Assembly: GCA_040285825.1 (NCBI GenBank)
Contig: JAUPSS010000004.1
Location: 992,001 to 1,056,000 of the forward strand
Source of the DNA: Eukaryota sp. TZLM1-RC
Lineage: Eukaryota > Metamonada: BaSk clade
DNA: 64,000 nucleotides
Reading direction: 5' to 3'
The position numbers and the translations under genes are program-made. The notes under the pieces were generated by a model that saw nothing but the letters and a program-made list of their open reading frames with translations, ran no database searches and was not told the DNA's origin. Numbering within the stretch: the first letter of the stretch is position 1; each line of letters starts with the position of its first letter. This document shows, piece by piece, positions 46,901-56,329 of the stretch.

Positions 46901-47157
46901 AGGCTTGCACTTTTTGGAAAATTTTTAAAAAGTGTTACTGAATAGGTCTGGTAAAACAATGAACTCCACTTTCTGGTTAAATAGAATTGTTTTTGCATTT
47001 TCAAGTCTATTCCAACAATGATTTCAAAGGCACTTTTAGCTATTGGTGTAGAATATGAACGTAATGCTGTGAGTAGGTTCAGTAATAGTGACGCTTGTTT
47101 GGAGGATATTGAATTCTAGATGGTTATTTTTATCTCAATAAATATTCCAGTTTTTAA
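43919..47157 (+). mobile_element. LINE-B2, full length, nested
   Basis: Copy of LINE-B1 carried by segmental duplication (same target site). The ORF begins at ATG 43,979 (MSDTLSDTDW; LINE-B1 has Cys at this point) and ends near 47,119. Additional frame breaks relative to LINE-B1 occur at about 44,332, 44,390, 44,790 and 46,925, all in homopolymers, while one break of LINE-B1 (near 21,685) is absent here. This non-overlap suggests base-calling errors. Confidence 0.88.
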
Positions 47158-47169
47158 AAAAAACTCGAT
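47158..47169. repeat. Target-site duplication of LINE-B2, 3' side
   Basis: Second AAAAAACTCGAT. Confidence 0.8.
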
Positions 47170-47399
47170 AGCTCAGGAAAATCAGATTTAATAACTTCAA
47201 AAATTGCTTCTCGCTTTACAGAATTAAAAGCATTTTTAAAGTCGAGATTAAAAATAAAATTATTTTCCTCTGCATTAAAAAAGATATCAGAGGCAATAGC
47301 AGCAACAGAAGCACCATCAATTGTTTTGATTCTAAATTGATGAGGATTCAAAAATGTAGAAGCTTTGTCTTTGACACGATCGAAGACAATTGATGCCAG

Positions 47400-48863
47400 C
47401 TAACGAGATAGAGATTCACCAACAGCAATTGGTCGTATTCCATCAGGATTGATTCCGTTTCCAGGCTTTACTAAAGCAATCAGACGTGCTGCGAGTAATT
47501 CAAATGGAGGATTATTTTTCAAAACAATCAATTGTTGAAAATAGTGGGCTAGATCATCAGCAATTTCGGGAGCACTGGAACACGCTATTTTTAACAGATC
47601 AAAAGAAATTCCAGATGGGCCTGCTGCTTTCCCCTTTGGCAATTTTTGAATAGCTTTAAGAACTTCAATTGCAGTAATAGGATTTTCAATCCAAAAAGGA
47701 CACACTTCAGGCTTGCTGCACTTGAAATTTTCTTGAGGATGCAACTTTTGAAGTTTTTCAAGGGTATCAGAGTTTGCATCAGCCAAAGAAGAGGAAAACA
47801 AAGACTGCTTTGCGGCACCATAACGACCACGTAAGCACAATTTACGGCAAATTTTTGATTTCACAATTTTTCTATTTCCAAATTTTTTCTTAAAACAATT
47901 TTTGTTTTTTCTAGCAAAATATTTCCAGAAGGATGAAATATTCCACTTATTATTTTTCAATTCAGAAGTAAAATTTCTCATTTCCATTGAGAAGGGGATT
48001 GTGCTGGCGGGACTTATTTCTACTGGGATCCGGATCGGGGGTCTTACGGTATCAACGGCTTTACAATTCGTACAAAACAGAAGTTTTCGACCATTTCGTG
48101 AATCTGCAACATCTTTTTTGCAAAATGGACAACAAAAATTACTGTTTTCAGAAGGGGAAGAAGAGGGAACACTAGAAGCATTTAACTGTTGATCGTCAGA
48201 AACATTATTTTCAGCACCTTTCACAACGGCAACAGCTGGAACAGAACATTTGAGAATTTGTTGAGCAGATTTTAATTCAAATTCTCTTTTTTGTTTCTCA
48301 GGGCACGTTCTCGAATTATGACCACTGATACCACAAATCGAACATTTTTTAGAACCTTTTAATGGCAGTGGTTTCATTTTTTCAGTTCTTTCAATTTTGT
48401 CAAAAGTAGAAATAGACTTTTGACTTTTTGCAGTTTCAGCTGGAGAAAACAAATTTCGAGAAACGGAGTTGTTAATAGAACGCGCAACAGAACGCAAGGA
48501 ACGTAATGGTGGTTTTTCTGTGTTTTTTCTGGTACAATGATCAGTTTTTGAATGAAAATTTTTTTGAGATGAATTTCGAGCATAGCTTGTATTGTGGGGA
48601 GAGTGGGGAGGTGGAGTGGATGAGCTTGATCTGACTGGTAGAATCTTTGCTTGGGCGTTCCAATCAGTATCAGAGTCACTATCAGCCAAAGGCATCGTTT
48701 TGACAGAGAAACAGTACGACTTTGACGCCTTGACAGAAAGTGAAATATGAAAGGGTTGACTAAGGGAGGGAGAAAAAGCACCTTTTTTGAACCAATAAAA
48801 TGCTTGTTGATGGTCTAGATCGACACCATGACCATCTCTATAACAACAACCTAAACTTAACAT
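47400..48863 (-). pseudogene. In-frame Sel1::LINE-A fusion ORF
   Basis: A single 487-codon frame starts in a Sel1 unit (MLSLGCCYRDGHG), passes KKGA at the insertion point, reads through the LINE-A leader (FSPSLSQPFHISLSV) to the LINE's own ATG at 48,695 (MPLADSDSD), and continues through the knuckle CSICGISGHNSRTC, the second Cys motif and the first RT blocks to the shared TAG. In units 1 and 2 the same fusion is broken only in T-runs. Whether a fusion protein is made is unknown; the LINE frame may simply be open upstream of its start. Confidence 0.75.
48777..48788. repeat. Target-site duplication of LINE-A3, 5' side
   Basis: AAAAAAGGTGCT on the minus strand. Confidence 0.8.
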
Positions 48864-48970
48864 ACCTACTCTATTACCAGCTTCAGCAGCTCTACTTCAA
48901 CATTGTATTATTATCATTTATTATTGGTAGAATCTCAATACCACAACTTGAATGATTATTTTTAAAACCA

Positions 48971-49197
48971 TCAGTTGTTTATGAAATTGTTGAAATTTAC
49001 CATCACTTCGAAATCAAGTGACAATTTTAAAACATCCTTATGATGAATGAAACAATTCATTATAGAAATTGCTGGTGAATGTGGTGGTGCATAATTTCCA
49101 TGTAATTCATTTTCAATAATTTGTCGAAATTTTCGCCCTCCTTGACCAACTGAATGATGATTAAAACCCTGACTAACTACACCGTTTACTTTGAATA
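48971..49197 (-). pseudogene. ORF X fragment, third copy
   Basis: Same as 10,569-10,795. Confidence 0.4.
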
Positions 49198-49212
49198 ATT
49201 TTCATTATTCTC

Positions 49213-49448
49213 TTTTTTTGGAAGTTCTGCTCCATCGAAAGCAACTTGAAAACTAACGGGGATGAAATCTGGTAGGGGACATTGGCAACACAAACATCAA
49301 AAAGAGGAGATCTACCTTGAGAAAGTCGCTGGAAATGATCTGAACACGACTTCTGGCTCTCGTGTCTGCTTGGAATTGCTTGGTTAATTCTACAACCATG
49401 CGAGGGTCATATTCTACCGCAATAACTTTCTTTGCTACGTCTAAGACT
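49213..49448 (-). pseudogene. DIM1: DIM1 fragment, third copy
   Basis: Same stretch and frameshift as at 10,811-11,046, carried inside the segmental duplication. Confidence 0.8.
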
Positions 49449-49877
49449 ATTTATGCAAGTAAATCCAAGAACGGAAAATTAATTTAATTATTTTCTATTT
49501 ACATTTATAATGTTCAACTTGCGATATTTCGATGGAGCCAACAACAAATATACCAAATATGTTTAATTTGAATAAAAAGTGGAAATAAAAACATTGACCC
49601 GTTGTGAACAATATGAGTTAGTAAGCTTAACAATTTTAATTAACATTAAACATATTTTGCTTTTTGAAAAACATTTCGAAGTACCAGATCTCAATTTCAA
49701 TTTGAGTGATCTTTGGTAAATTGTTTTGGTTGGTTTTAAATTTTTTTAAACACATTATTATTGGTTTTAAAAGGCTAATTAATCATCACTTTTTATTGAA
49801 TAATGTTTGATAAAAACTGAAAATAACTAAATGTAACATTGATAAACAAAGGTATTTATTGAATAGACCACAGTACT
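49449..49877. other. 3' flank of Sel1 gene, no gene
   Basis: Copy of 25,474-25,903. AATAAA (minus) at 49,855-49,860. No gene seen. Confidence 0.6.
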
Positions 49878-51055
49878 TTATAATCTTCTACTTCTTGAAC
49901 TTCTGGTAAGCTTTCTTTTACAATTTTCTATCATTTTAGCAGCTCCTGAATAACCAGCATTCTTGGCTTTCTCGTACCATTCAATAGCTTGATGAAGGTC
50001 TTTAGGTATACCGTAAACGTGTTCATAACAATCACCTAAACTGAACATTCCAACCTCATTACCCAATTCAGCAGCTTTTTGGAAATAAAACACTGCTTGA
50101 GAATAGTGTTGTTCAACACCATGACCCAGGCGATAGCAAACACCTAAACCAAACATAGCATCAGCATGACCAGCATCAGCACCTTTTTTGAACCAATAGA
50201 AAGCTTGTTGATGGTCTTGATCAACACCTTCACCATTTCTATAACAAACACCTAAATTAAACATAGCTCTACTATTACCAGCTTCAGCTGCCTTGCTAAA
50301 CCAATAAAAGGCTTGTTGGTGATCCTTTTCTACACCATGACCATGTTTATTAAATTAACCACAGCATCAGCATGACCAGCATCAGCAGCTCTTCTCCACC
50401 AATAAACTGATTCTTGGTAGTGTTTATCTTTATAAAATTGCCATCCTTTTTCAAACATTTGTTCAGGCGTATCATCATCACTTGACTTGACTTCTAAATT
50501 TTCAAACCCACACTCCAAATTTTGGACACAATCACTACTGCTGATCTCTTCTTGGTCCTCATTAGAAGAACTATCATCAGCCAATATTTGGTTAGGATTA
50601 CCAAAATTCTGATTTTCTGTAATATTATTATGGCAAATTTGGATTGAATTAATTTGTGCTTTCAATTCCTTTTCTTTTTGGGAAAGTTCGTCAATTTTGG
50701 AATTTGAATAGGTAATTTCTATTCTCAAAACATTTATTAATTGATCTCTATTATTGACTTCTTGATCCTTTTCAACCAGAGTTTGGCTTAATTCCTGATT
50801 TCTAGAGACAAGAGTAGAGTTCTGAAGTGTTAATTCTTGGTTTAATTCATCAGAATTAGATTGAGCCTGGTGTAAACTTTGATTTTCTTGAGTTAATTCT
50901 TGAATTGTCTGATTTGAATCCATGATAGATGTTCGGAAATTTTCATTTTCTAGACTCAAATACTCATTAATTTGGTCTTTTTCAGCACAATTCTGACAAT
51001 TTTGCCTTACATTGGGACTAAATTCATTTATCAAAGGCAAATCATTATAAATCAT
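49878..51055 (-). pseudogene. Kinase-less coiled-coil Sel1 gene with 10-bp deletion
   Basis: N-terminal part (ATG 51,055, MIYNDLPLINE, coiled coil, acidic linker EEISSSDCVQNLE) is a diverged member of the kinase-less group; the C-terminal part (49,878-50,264) is the copy of 25,904-26,290. The two join near 50,350, inside a Sel1 unit, at a 10-bp deletion that shifts the frame (GHGVEK versus INMVMV). The same deletion is in the copy at 26,375, so it existed before the segmental exchange. With five Sel1 units it would resemble the 390-codon paralogues if the frame were intact. Confidence 0.7.
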
Positions 51056-51260
51056 TGCAAATCATTGTACCACGAAGATTTGGATTGTTGCCCATGTATC
51101 TTTTTACTCTCGAATCCTGACTGCCTCTCAACAAAACTGGTCTACCATGCAAAAAGTGCTCTTTGCCATAGTAATGACCTTAAATCAGCCCAACCCTTCC
51201 TCCTTTTTAGTGACTAAGCATTTTACCTTTTTCTGAAGAAATTTTGGGATAGTCATACAG
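51056..51260. other. Spacer, no gene
   Basis: The first 35 bp match the 5' flank of the other kinase-less genes; after GGATTGT the sequence diverges to unrelated DNA, where the other copies turn into LINE-C. No gene seen. Confidence 0.5.
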
Positions 51261-51617
51261 GAACAACTGGTTTTTATTAATGAAGTTAGTTTAAGACTAG
51301 GAAAATTACACCGAAGGTATGGCAGATCACCTAAAAGGACCCCCTTGTGAGTGAAAAAAGACCTCAGTTCAAAGAAAGGCAAATAAGCTTTGACAGTTTT
51401 CGCTATTTCTGTGACGGGAGTTCTTGCATGCAGCTTACGGCGCAGATATTTCAACAGAATTGCTTTCACTGAATTTCTGAAGAGTTTACTGAATGGAGAT
51501 CTCCTAGGAGTGTTTGGTACAGCCAAGTCTATTATCATCATGGACGGTTGTGGAATTCACCGCCATAGAGGTATAAAAGAAGGTTTAAAGTTGTCTGGTG
51601 TCGACAGCTTAATTTTG
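51261..51617 (+). pseudogene. Tc1/mariner-type transposase relic, DDE core
   Basis: One frame reads QLVFINEVSLRLGKLHRRYG, RSPKRTPL, two stops (51,348 and 51,384), TVFAISVTGVLACSL, YFNRIAFTEFLKSLL and SIIIMDGCGIH, then GVDSLIL. This follows the IS630/Tc1/mariner layout: first catalytic Asp in a VFIDE-like motif, ryG-sp-G, a Gvl strand, an F-x2-FL helix, second Asp in (I)MD-x2-xIH. The first Asp is replaced by Asn (FINE), and two nonsense codons are present, so it is inactive. The frame leaves the family at 51,618, just where the expected LPxYSPxxNPIE motif should follow; that motif is found at 53,210. Confidence 0.75.
51582..51617 (+). repeat. 36-bp direct repeat, left copy
   Basis: Matches 53,179-53,214 at 32 of 36 positions. 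Both copies encode GLKL-GV-SLIL of the transposase, so the intervening 1.56 kb looks like an insertion or a join of two transposon copies. Confidence 0.7.
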
Positions 51618-51701
51618 AAGGTTGATGTCCGTAGGGGCGACGTCGGTGAACGTATGTCCTGCTAACTGAGACGTTTTCTTCAGGCGAAAAGCAGGGCTTG
51701 A

Positions 51702-52380
51702 TTGGTGGCACTGCGCGAAAAAAAATCAGCCGACCTTACAGAAATCAAAACTTATATCGAAGCAAAAGAATTATTCAATCTAAGAACACGAGAGTTCAAC
51801 CAGCAACCTTAAAACAACCTCAGCAGGAATACTCAAACATAAGAAGATCAGAAGACCAAATGATTAATCAATTCAAAAGAATATTTGGATTCTCTTCTGA
51901 TGTTGTTATTGGATTTGGTGATTCGAGGGTTGCTGATGATGAAATCAAAAGTTGGGCACCTACTATTAAAGAAAAATTATTGAGAAAGCTGTTCAAATAA
52001 GCCAGATATACCGTCCTTTTAATTGATGAATGCCGAACAAGTAAGTATTGTTCTGCTTGTGCTGAATTTGGTCAAATCAGAATGAATTCTGAAGAACACG
52101 GTATCAAAAGGCCTAGACTTGTGGATATAAGACGTTTGAGAGAAAGAAGAAAATATTTGAAATGGTGGTATGCAGGAGACATAAAAAAGACATTATAGTT
52201 CAAAACACGAAGGAGAAAAGTCAACAGTAGACGCAAATTCAATTGCTTGTGGACTACGTCGATGTTCAAAGTGCAAAACATGGTGGACAGGGATTTTTTA
52301 CCATAAATCGATTACGTTTGGTTGTATGAGGCAGACTTGTCTCACAAATTTCATGAAGCCCGCCAAGCCTCAACCTTCTC
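51702..52380 (+). pseudogene. Fanzor-like (eukaryotic TnpB homologue) C-terminal relic
   Basis: Fanzors are eukaryotic relatives of transposon-encoded TnpB, RNA-guided DNA nucleases with a RuvC-like core. Read over several frames: ADLTEIKTYIEAKELFNLRT, then SNIRRSEDQMINQFKRIFG and VVIGFGDSRVADDEIKSWAP, then YTVLLIDECRTSKYCSACAE, then ANSIACGLRRCSKCKTWW and GCMRQTC. The GD-x-x strand, the IDE-x-R-T-S-K-x-C-x2-C block carrying the relocated RuvC glutamate and first zinc ribbon half, and the R-C-x2-C-x3-W block of the second half are Fanzor hallmarks in the right order. The N-RD that should follow (last RuvC Asp) is in another frame (VDRDF). The N-terminal half, including the first RuvC Asp, is missing. 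At least three frame changes make it a pseudogene. No guide-RNA region can be pointed to. Confidence 0.72.
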
Positions 52381-52619
52381 TTTCTCATTCAGAATTTGCT
52401 GCTCTTTTGGAAGGTCTGGAAGATTCCAACATGACTGCTGATGTCAGCGGCATCAAGCAGAATTGCCTTACCGCTATAGAGTTGGTCATGGCAGATTCTG
52501 TGGATTTTGACCGAAATCTAGTGTTGACTTTTTCATCTGACCATTTTCCAGCTTCGAGGACACGAGACAAGACCTCTTTTTTCATTTTTGCCAACTTTAT
52601 CACCTTACCCACCCACTTT

Positions 52620-52880
52620 CTCTAATATAATAATAACCGTGATAGAAACAAGTTTTGTTGCTTTGTTCTGCTTTGTCCCAGAACTGAACCTTTCTCTATG
52701 CGATCAGGCGTGACTGGACATTTAGAAAAACTTCACCCAGATGTCAGCAATGACGTTTTGAAACAGTCTGGATACATGAAATGCAGTTGTGGAGACATCA
52801 TCTCAGTTGAAGGTGTTGTGTTAGCTGAGGCTAAACGCCACTTTCCGGTTTTGGAGAGTATCACGTGTAGCATCACGTGA
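52620..52880 (+). other. Degraded ORF with zinc-finger-like Cys/His pattern
   Basis: Reads CFVLLCPRTEPFSMRSGVTG, HLEKLHPD, then SGYMKCSCGDIISVEGVV. The spacing C-x4-C ... H-x4-H followed by C-x-C resembles N-terminal fingers of some retroelement proteins, but I do not recognise the family. Confidence 0.3.
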
Positions 52881-53172
52881 TCAATAGTTTAAATTCAGTT
52901 CTTGTTTAATTTAGTTTGATTTTTTTATTCCGGTTCATAAACTTCTTGTTATTCTGATTATGAACAATATTGCACGAAAGCCAACAGTTGGCATGCATAA
53001 TACAAAAAAAGACTGTATTTTGCCTGCTTCCTACACTGATTCCTTAGCTTCGTCACAAACTGAATAAGACAGTCCACCCCTTCCTTCCGTAAGTTCCCCC
53101 ATTGATGCATATCATCAACCAATTAATCCCAGTCAACGCTATGGACTTGGTTTTGGACATCACAACCAATGA

Positions 53173-53265
53173 TGTGGAGGTTTAAAGTTGTTTGGTGTCA
53201 AAAGCTTAATTTTGCCGGCCTACTGGCCTGAAATGAACCCCATAGAGGCGTTTTTGGGCGGTTAA
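53173..53265 (+). pseudogene. Tc1/mariner-type transposase relic, NPIE motif
   Basis: Reads CGGLKLFGVKSLILPAYWPE and MNPIEAFLGG before a stop. LP-x-Y-x-P-x-x-NPIE is the signature ahead of the third catalytic acidic residue in Tc1/mariner-IS630 transposases. It repeats the last 12 codons of 51,261-51,617 and continues them. Confidence 0.75.
53179..53214 (+). repeat. 36-bp direct repeat, right copy
   Basis: See the left copy at 51,582; differences are confined to four positions. Confidence 0.7.
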
Positions 53266-53635
53266 GAAATAAATGCTACAATAACCATCAGAAAAGATCT
53301 TTATCGTTATTAAAAAAGTTTTAGAGACTGAAATGCGCATGGATTGTAGTTAATTGTTTGATCATGCTGGCTGAAAACATGGTGAAGTTTACAAATCTCC
53401 ATACTTCACTAAACCTCACCAGAGGAAGTATAGTGGATGAATAAAGTTTATCAGTAATTTAGACTATAGGTAGGTGTTCATGTCATCAATAAAAGCACAA
53501 ATATGCAAATGTTATGTGAAAACATGCTCAAATGGACAAATACTCATTCAATCACCTCTTTCTTCTTCATCACCGTCTTCAGGCTTAAAAATGCGTCATA
53601 TTCGGTTTTAGAGATGTTTTTTACAGAAACCCTCG
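53266..53635. other. No recognisable gene
   Basis: Possible decayed end of the transposon. No clear terminal inverted repeat found by eye. Confidence 0.4.
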
Positions 53636-54100
53636 CTACTTGATGGAATTTGGGTGGAGCAGAATTTCTTGTGAGGAGAGAGTTATGACCAATTGTGACA
53701 GGAAAAGAGTTTTGATGGCTGCGGGCTGACAGTCTTCAACGTTATTGAAGAAGAGTTTCAAGCCATGTACTTCGATCTTTTTTTTCGACATAGCATAGCT
53801 GTGGTACTCCACCTTGACATGAAAAGAATGTCTAAAATCAGGAGAGCTCGTACCTTCAAGAAGAGGTAGAGATGTGCCAAGGACCATGGGAACATCGTTA
53901 GATCTATCCATTTGAAGGAAAAAGGACGAAATTGACTGATGAATATATTTGGTTGGGAAATCAGGAATTAAAAACCTTAAGTGAAAAATACAGTATGCTC
54001 CATTCTGAATTTCACAGCAGTATCCATTGTAAATGTCTCTATTTATCAGTTTGTTCATGTTTAATTGATTTGTAGAAGTGATAAGTTGAACATAATCCAA
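53636..54100 (-). CDS. Hypothetical protein, 154 codons
   Basis: Unrecognised. It starts MDYVQLITSTNQLNMNKLIN and has a hydrophobic stretch near FHLRFLIPDF and a Ser-rich middle (GTSLPLLEGTSSPDF). No membrane segment or motif stands out. Part of its 5' coding sequence resembles non-coding DNA at 39,508-39,600, so it may be a relic of a dispersed sequence. Confidence 0.35.
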   Translation of the reverse strand: MDYVQLITSTNQLNMNKLINRDIYNGYCCEIQNGAYCIFHLRFLIPDFPTKYIHQSISSFFLQMDRSNDVPMVLGTSLPLLEGTSSPDFRHSFHVKVEYHSYAMSKKKIEVHGLKLFFNNVEDCQPAAIKTLFLSQLVITLSSQEILLHPNSIK

Positions 54101-55948
54101 ATTTTATAACTAAAACTCAAAAATCAAACATTTCTGATTGTCAGTAAACCTTCTACTTTCAGTAAAATCTATGCAGTCATAGTCACGTGCATATTCTCTT
54201 CATCAGTTCTTTGAGCAGCCAGTGTGTGATTATGTTGATGGACAGCTGACCAAGGTGACCACCATGGCTTACCTGGGCAGTTTGCTGGCCAGAGTTTTTG
54301 CTGTACGCTTCCATGAAGACAGTCATTTTCTGACTCAGCATCGATTGTGGATCCAGTGTCTTGACTTTGTGGCAGTCTTTGAGCCAAAACTCAGACATCC
54401 ATTCAAAAGACCTGGAAAAGGTCATATGTATGAGAAGCTCGAGCAAATCTCTACATAATGGCCGTTTCCTGTCCTGTTCATGTCAAAAAAGGTCATAATC
54501 ATGCGCTACCCACTAGTAGACCTCTACAACATTTAATGGATGCAAGGTGTCGCCACCTAAAAGGCAAATACTAGCAGCTCCTACCTGATGGTCTTGTGTC
54601 TTGAAAGCTAAACTTCTTCCGCCCGTATGCAATTGGTCACAACTGCCCAGCACGGCACGAGCCAGTTATGCTGGCTCTGTACTCCACATAACAGAAACTT
54701 TCGAAAACCTCTTCTTTCTTGGTTCAACACACACCATACCATGGCTCTCACTCTGTTTAATTTCTTGGTTGACGATCCTCAAAGGTACAACACTCTTCTT
54801 TCTTCCCGAAGAGTGATTCTTAATCAATGAAACAGTACCTACATCTTTTGTTGCGGATCAACAATCCAAAACCATCCTTTCAAAGCAAGCCTTTCCACAT
54901 ACCTTCAAACGACATAGACTCGCCCCTATTGCTAGTTTGAAGCCTGCTTTTGTTCCCTTTTCACATTGTATTTTGAACCACTTTGTATCCAAATATACAT
55001 CAAAAACACTCTTAAACAACCCTTATTCGTTCTTCAAGACTGTCACCACTGTTGAGACAGCACACAACCAACATTTAAAAGTTGACATGAATCGGAACGT
55101 CCAAGACTTCGAAAACCACTTCATGACTGGGAGCTGCGGCTCAGGTAGACCCCAAGAATTGCTTCTTGCGTTACCCCACAGTGCTTAGCTGCTCTTAGAG
55201 CTCAGAGTAGATTTCATCCCTGCATCTCTGCGATCAATATTATTGATGAACAACAAATTTGCGAGTCAATTTTCAGCCAATATAGTACTTTAGAGACGGT
55301 GAGGAACCAATAAGCCGGAAGGACCAGATCAAAAAGGAAAGAGACGAGTCGAATTTAGGTAGATTCTGTGGTAATCCTGGCCACACCATTAAAAAACGCC
55401 CAGGCTGTCAGAGGTATTAAATATAAATAAAAATAGATTAATTCCGTTGAAACCCTCTTTAAACCCTTTTTTTAAAAAAGAAACCCTCACTTTGACTTAC
55501 AACTATACCTATTGTAAGTATTGAACCTACAAAGATCAAAAAACATGTAGACTATACAGACACACGTAATCAGATCTTTCTTGACCGTCATCAACCTCAT
55601 ACAGTTAAAAACTGAATGATTGATGATTACCCAGTCGTTCATGTATTTGTTAATAGAGACTCTAAATAAAGAGAATTACTCTCAATATTTGGTAGAGACT
55701 CTATATTAAAATTAAACAATGTGGACCAAGAAATAAAGTGTATTCTAATGTTGAGATTAGTACACTAATTCCCAGTCCTGTTGGATTTTTTAATCAATTT
55801 CCAAATTGAATTATAACATTAGAAAATGAAAGCAAAAACTTATATTTGCTTTAATATTCAACATGAATGTTCAAGATCTGGTATTCTTAATTGTCAATGG
55901 GGTTTTAAATATGTGCTTTGATATTGATTTGTTCAAAACTTCTTAATT
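54101..55948. other. Unrecognised block, probably degraded mobile DNA
   Basis: Base composition is less AT-rich than the surroundings. Several short ORFs (54,222-54,458 +; 54,183-54,446 -; 54,601-54,816 +; 54,937-55,188 +) overlap or conflict and none matches a family I know. At 55,320-55,421 (+) a partial zinc-knuckle-like string FCGNPGHTIKKRPGCQ ends at a stop, with the spacing C-x4-H-x7-C rather than a true CCHC. I would not call a gene here. Confidence 0.4.
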
Positions 55949-56329
55949 TTAAAATCCATTAAACGAAATAACTAAATTCAACAGTGGTACATATTCGAGA
56001 AAATAGTTATTGAACATGACAAAGTTTGTATTAAAAATAATCATTGTTTTGGTTAATGCAAAGGTACCACTGATGGCAGTTGAATCACGAAGAAGAACAG
56101 TTTCTAAATCAATAATAGAATCAGTAGGAAAAAGAAATTGACAATCAACAACAACTACATCATCAAAATCAACAATGGATTTAACAAGGGTAATAAGAGG
56201 TTGACCATTAGCACATCCACTAATAACTTTACCATCAGAATCAACTGGACCTAAACTTTTTACATTGGTGAAATCCAAGGTTGAATTACCAGTTGAGATA
56301 AATGAACAAAACCAAAAGTATGGATTCAC
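55949..56329 (-). CDS. Hypothetical protein fragment, beta-strand-rich
   Basis: 126 codons. Repeating short hydrophobic strands with Asn/Ser/Thr turns (STLDFTNVKSLG, DDVVVVDCQF, LRDSTAISGTF, MIIFNTNFVMFNN) suggest a parallel beta-helix of the kind found in surface proteins, but this is only an impression. The first codons overlap another ORF (56,286-56,615) with a GTAAGT at about 56,328 (minus), which could be a splice donor; I cannot find a convincing acceptor. Confidence 0.3.
   Translation of the reverse strand: MNPYFWFCSFISTGNSTLDFTNVKSLGPVDSDGKVISGCANGQPLITLVKSIVDFDDVVVVDCQFLFPTDSIIDLETVLLRDSTAISGTFALTKTMIIFNTNFVMFNNYFLEYVPLLNLVISFNGF

Larger units (their letters stand above)
42065..48776 (-). 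mobile_element. LINE-A3, interrupted by LINE-B2
   Basis: Third copy of the same LINE-A insertion, with the same nested LINE-B and same junction bases as LINE-A2. The endonuclease/RT part (42,090-43,906) has extra frame breaks near 42,905, 43,185, 43,485 and 43,700. The first three are length changes in A- or T-runs; the last is a point change making a stop just after AYMDDISLIGSF. The nonsense codon before LASIVFD is at 47,400-47,402. Confidence 0.88.

Noticed and set aside
55320-55421. Zinc-knuckle-like CGNPGHTIKKRPGC as a gag or transposase finger.
   Set aside because: Spacing is not CCHC and no adjoining domain is recognisable.
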